In this document: positions 4,370 to 5,926 of the stretch, piece by piece
Layout of the letters: each line of letters opens with the position of its first letter
How positions within the stretch are numbered: the first letter of the stretch is position 1
Source of the DNA: Planctomycetota bacterium
GTDB taxonomy: Bacteria > Planctomycetota > Phycisphaerae > UBA1845 > CAIVHJ01
DNA length: 5,926 nt
Assembly: GCA_022573485.1 (NCBI GenBank)
Contig: JACZTW010000244.1
Span: 1-5,926 of the forward strand
Direction: 5' to 3'
The notes under the pieces: model-generated
Database searches by the model: none
The model's input: the letters and a program-made list of their open reading frames with translations, nothing else
What the model was told of the DNA's origin: nothing
Made by a program: the position numbers and the translations under genes

Positions 4370-5926
4370 AGCAGCGCTAAAAAAACTCGTCGGCTCGGCG
4401 CACGTGCGCGAGGCCAAGAAGCTCCAGCCCGTGGTCGATGAGATCAATGAGTGGTACGAGCGGTACTCCTCTCTCACCGACGAGCAACTCAAGGGAAAGA
4501 CGGACGAGCTCCGGCAGCGGCTCAATGCGGCCATAAGCGAGCTCGAGGAGGAGATCGAGACGCTCAAGGAGGAGAAGCGCCATAGCGAGGATCCGACCAC
4601 CCGCGAAGCCCTTCAGCAGCGGCTCGGGGAGCTGGATGACCAGCTCGTTCAACTCATCGAAGACACGCTCAACGACCTCCTTCCGGAGGCGTACGCCACG
4701 GTAAAGGAGACGTGCCGGCGTTTGATGGGCCAGGACATCGTCGTCACCAGCCAGAACATGGTCTGGGACATGATCCCCTATGACGTCCAGCTCATCGGTG
4801 CCATCGCCCTGCATCAGGGCAAGGTGGCCGAGATGGCCACGGGGGAAGGAAAGACCCTTGTCGCCACGATGCCACTCTACCTGAACGCGCTCGCGGGCAG
4901 GGGCGCCCATCTCGTCACCGTGAACTCGTACCTCGCCCAGCGCGATGCGGAATGGATGGGCACCGTGTACAGCCGGCTCGGGATGAGCGTCGGCTGCATC
5001 GACCTGTTCGAGCCGCATTCGCCCGAGCGCCACGAGGCGTACGACGCGGACATCACGTACGGCACCAACAACGAGTACGGGTTCGACTACCTCCGCGACA
5101 ACATGGTCCACAAGCTGGAGCAGCGGGTCCAGCGGAGGCATTGGTACTGCATCATCGATGAGGTCGACTCCATCATGATCGACGAGGCACGCACGCCGTT
5201 GATCATTTCGGGTCCCGTGGGTCGAGACACCTCCACTCCCTTCAAGCAATACAATCCGCTGGTGGCCAACCTCTACCGCAAGCAGATGCGCGTGGTGGGT
5301 GAGCTGATCGCGTCGGCCGAGAAGGATCTGGAGGAGGGCGACGAGTTCGAGGCGGGCGAGAAGCTGCTGGCCGCGAAGCGGGGCGCTCCCCGCAACAAGC
5401 GCCTGCTCAAGCTGTTCGCCGAAGATCCTGGCCGGCAGAAGCTGGTGCTGAAGGTCGAGGCCGACTACATGCGCGAGAAGCGGCTCCACGAGATCGACGA
5501 GCTGCTGTACTTCGCGATGGACGAGAAGGGCCACAACGTGTACCTCTCGGACAGGGGCCTCGACGAGTTGGCGCCCAACGACCCAGATGCCTTCGTGGTG
5601 CCGGATCTTTCGGAGGAGGTGGGGCGGATCGAAGAGGACGAGTCTCTCTCGGTCGACGCCAGGCGCGAGATGATGAATGAGCTCGAGGCGGAGTATGCGG
5701 CCAAGAGCGAGAAGATCCACGTGCTGCACCAGCTGCTGAAGGCCTACACGCTCTTCCAGCGGGACGAGAAGTACATCCTCGGTGAGGACGGGTCGATCGT
5801 GATCGTCGACGAGTTCACCGGCCGGCAGATGGCGGGAAGGCGCTGGAGCGACGGCCTTCACCAGGCCGTCGAGGCCAAGGAGGGGGTGGAGATCAAGGGT
5901 GAGACGCAGCCGCCCGCCACCATCAC
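4362..5926 (+). CDS. secA: Preprotein translocase ATPase SecA, N-terminal 521 residues
   Basis: SecA drives post-translational export of signal-peptide proteins through SecYEG, using ATP. The start is ATG 4362 (MLKAALKKLVGSAHVREAKK). No good Shine-Dalgarno is close: AAGG (4340-4343) is 18 bases away, which suggests coupling to the upstream frame ending at 4369. Seen in order: an N-terminal helix (1-54); an extra Glu/Lys/Arg-rich, probably coiled-coil stretch of about 40 residues (about 55-100) absent from E. coli SecA; DVQLIGAIALHQGK (141-154); Walker A MATGEGKT (158-165); VNSYLAQRD (187-195), where most SecAs have VNDYLA; ITYGTNNEYGFDYLRDNM (231-248); Walker B DEVDS...DEARTPLIISGP (266-285); an enlarged preprotein cross-linking domain (about 286-455); and VDEFTGRQMAGRRWSDGLHQ (482-501). 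The second nucleotide-binding fold, helical scaffold and C-terminus lie beyond the window. Identity is certain; the long form recalls Bacteroidota/Gemmatimonadota SecA. Confidence 0.97.
   Translation, partial: MLKAALKKLVGSAHVREAKKLQPVVDEINEWYERYSSLTDEQLKGKTDELRQRLNAAISELEEEIETLKEEKRHSEDPTTREALQQRLGELDDQLVQLIEDTLNDLLPEAYATVKETCRRLMGQDIVVTSQNMVWDMIPYDVQLIGAIALHQGKVAEMATGEGKTLVATMPLYLNALAGRGAHLVTVNSYLAQRDAEWMGTVYSRLGMSVGCIDLFEPHSPERHEAYDADITYGTNNEYGFDYLRDNMVHKLEQRVQRRHWYCIIDEVDSIMIDEARTPLIISGPVGRDTSTPFKQYNPLVANLYRKQMRVVGELIASAEKDLEEGDEFEAGEKLLAAKRGAPRNKRLLKLFAEDPGRQKLVLKVEADYMREKRLHEIDELLYFAMDEKGHNVYLSDRGLDELAPNDPDAFVVPDLSEEVGRIEEDESLSVDARREMMNELEAEYAAKSEKIHVLHQLLKAYTLFQRDEKYILGEDGSIVIVDEFTGRQMAGRRWSDGLHQAVEAKEGVEIKGETQPPATI

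Noticed and set aside
4377..5861. 494-codon open frame on the minus strand
   Set aside because: It lies antisense to secA, whose motifs are unmistakable; it is a by-product of GC-rich codon use.

Overview
This is a bacterial chromosomal window, probably from an uncultured or metagenome-assembled organism. Three genes look planctomycete-like or at least environmental-phylum-like: a secreted parallel beta-helix protein with Gly-Gly-Gly-Met / Asn-Cys-Thr-Phe rungs, a secreted STN-like (secretin N-terminus) protein, and an ankyrin-repeat lipoprotein. All carry Sec signals, so the cell exports many proteins. The fifth gene is secA. Its enlarged N-terminus and MATGEGKT Walker A recall Bacteroidota/Gemmatimonadota-type SecA more than the MRTGEGKT forms I know best, so I do not assign a phylum.

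Layout: 1-625 (minus) is the N-terminal part of the beta-helix protein and runs off the left edge. 626-1530 is a gene-poor gap of about 900 bases between divergent genes. It holds a block of degenerate 7-base tandem repeats (1037-1167), an 11-bp inverted repeat (1207-1247) and a plausible sigma70 promoter (1474-1502). 1531-2406 (plus) is the STN-like secreted protein. 2407-2743 is a spacer with a 16-base perfect palindrome inside an 8-bp inverted-repeat bracket. 2744-3532 (plus) is the ankyrin lipoprotein. 3533-4047 has no convincing gene, but its right part (3794-4010) is crowded with potential stem-loops and ends in three alternating copies of an 8-base half-site that can form two mutually exclusive hairpins. 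4048-4369 reads as a small coding region split by one frame change and one in-frame TAG; its last codons overlap the secA start. 4362-5926 (plus) is secA, cut by the right edge at residue 521.

Functionally, SecA is the motor that would export the three signal-peptide proteins, but nothing shows that they are co-regulated. The segment most worth a second look is 3794-4369: a structured, possibly switchable leader followed by a broken or recoded small gene that is translationally coupled to secA. It resembles in layout, though not in sequence, the principle of secA control through an upstream ORF (secM in Escherichia coli).
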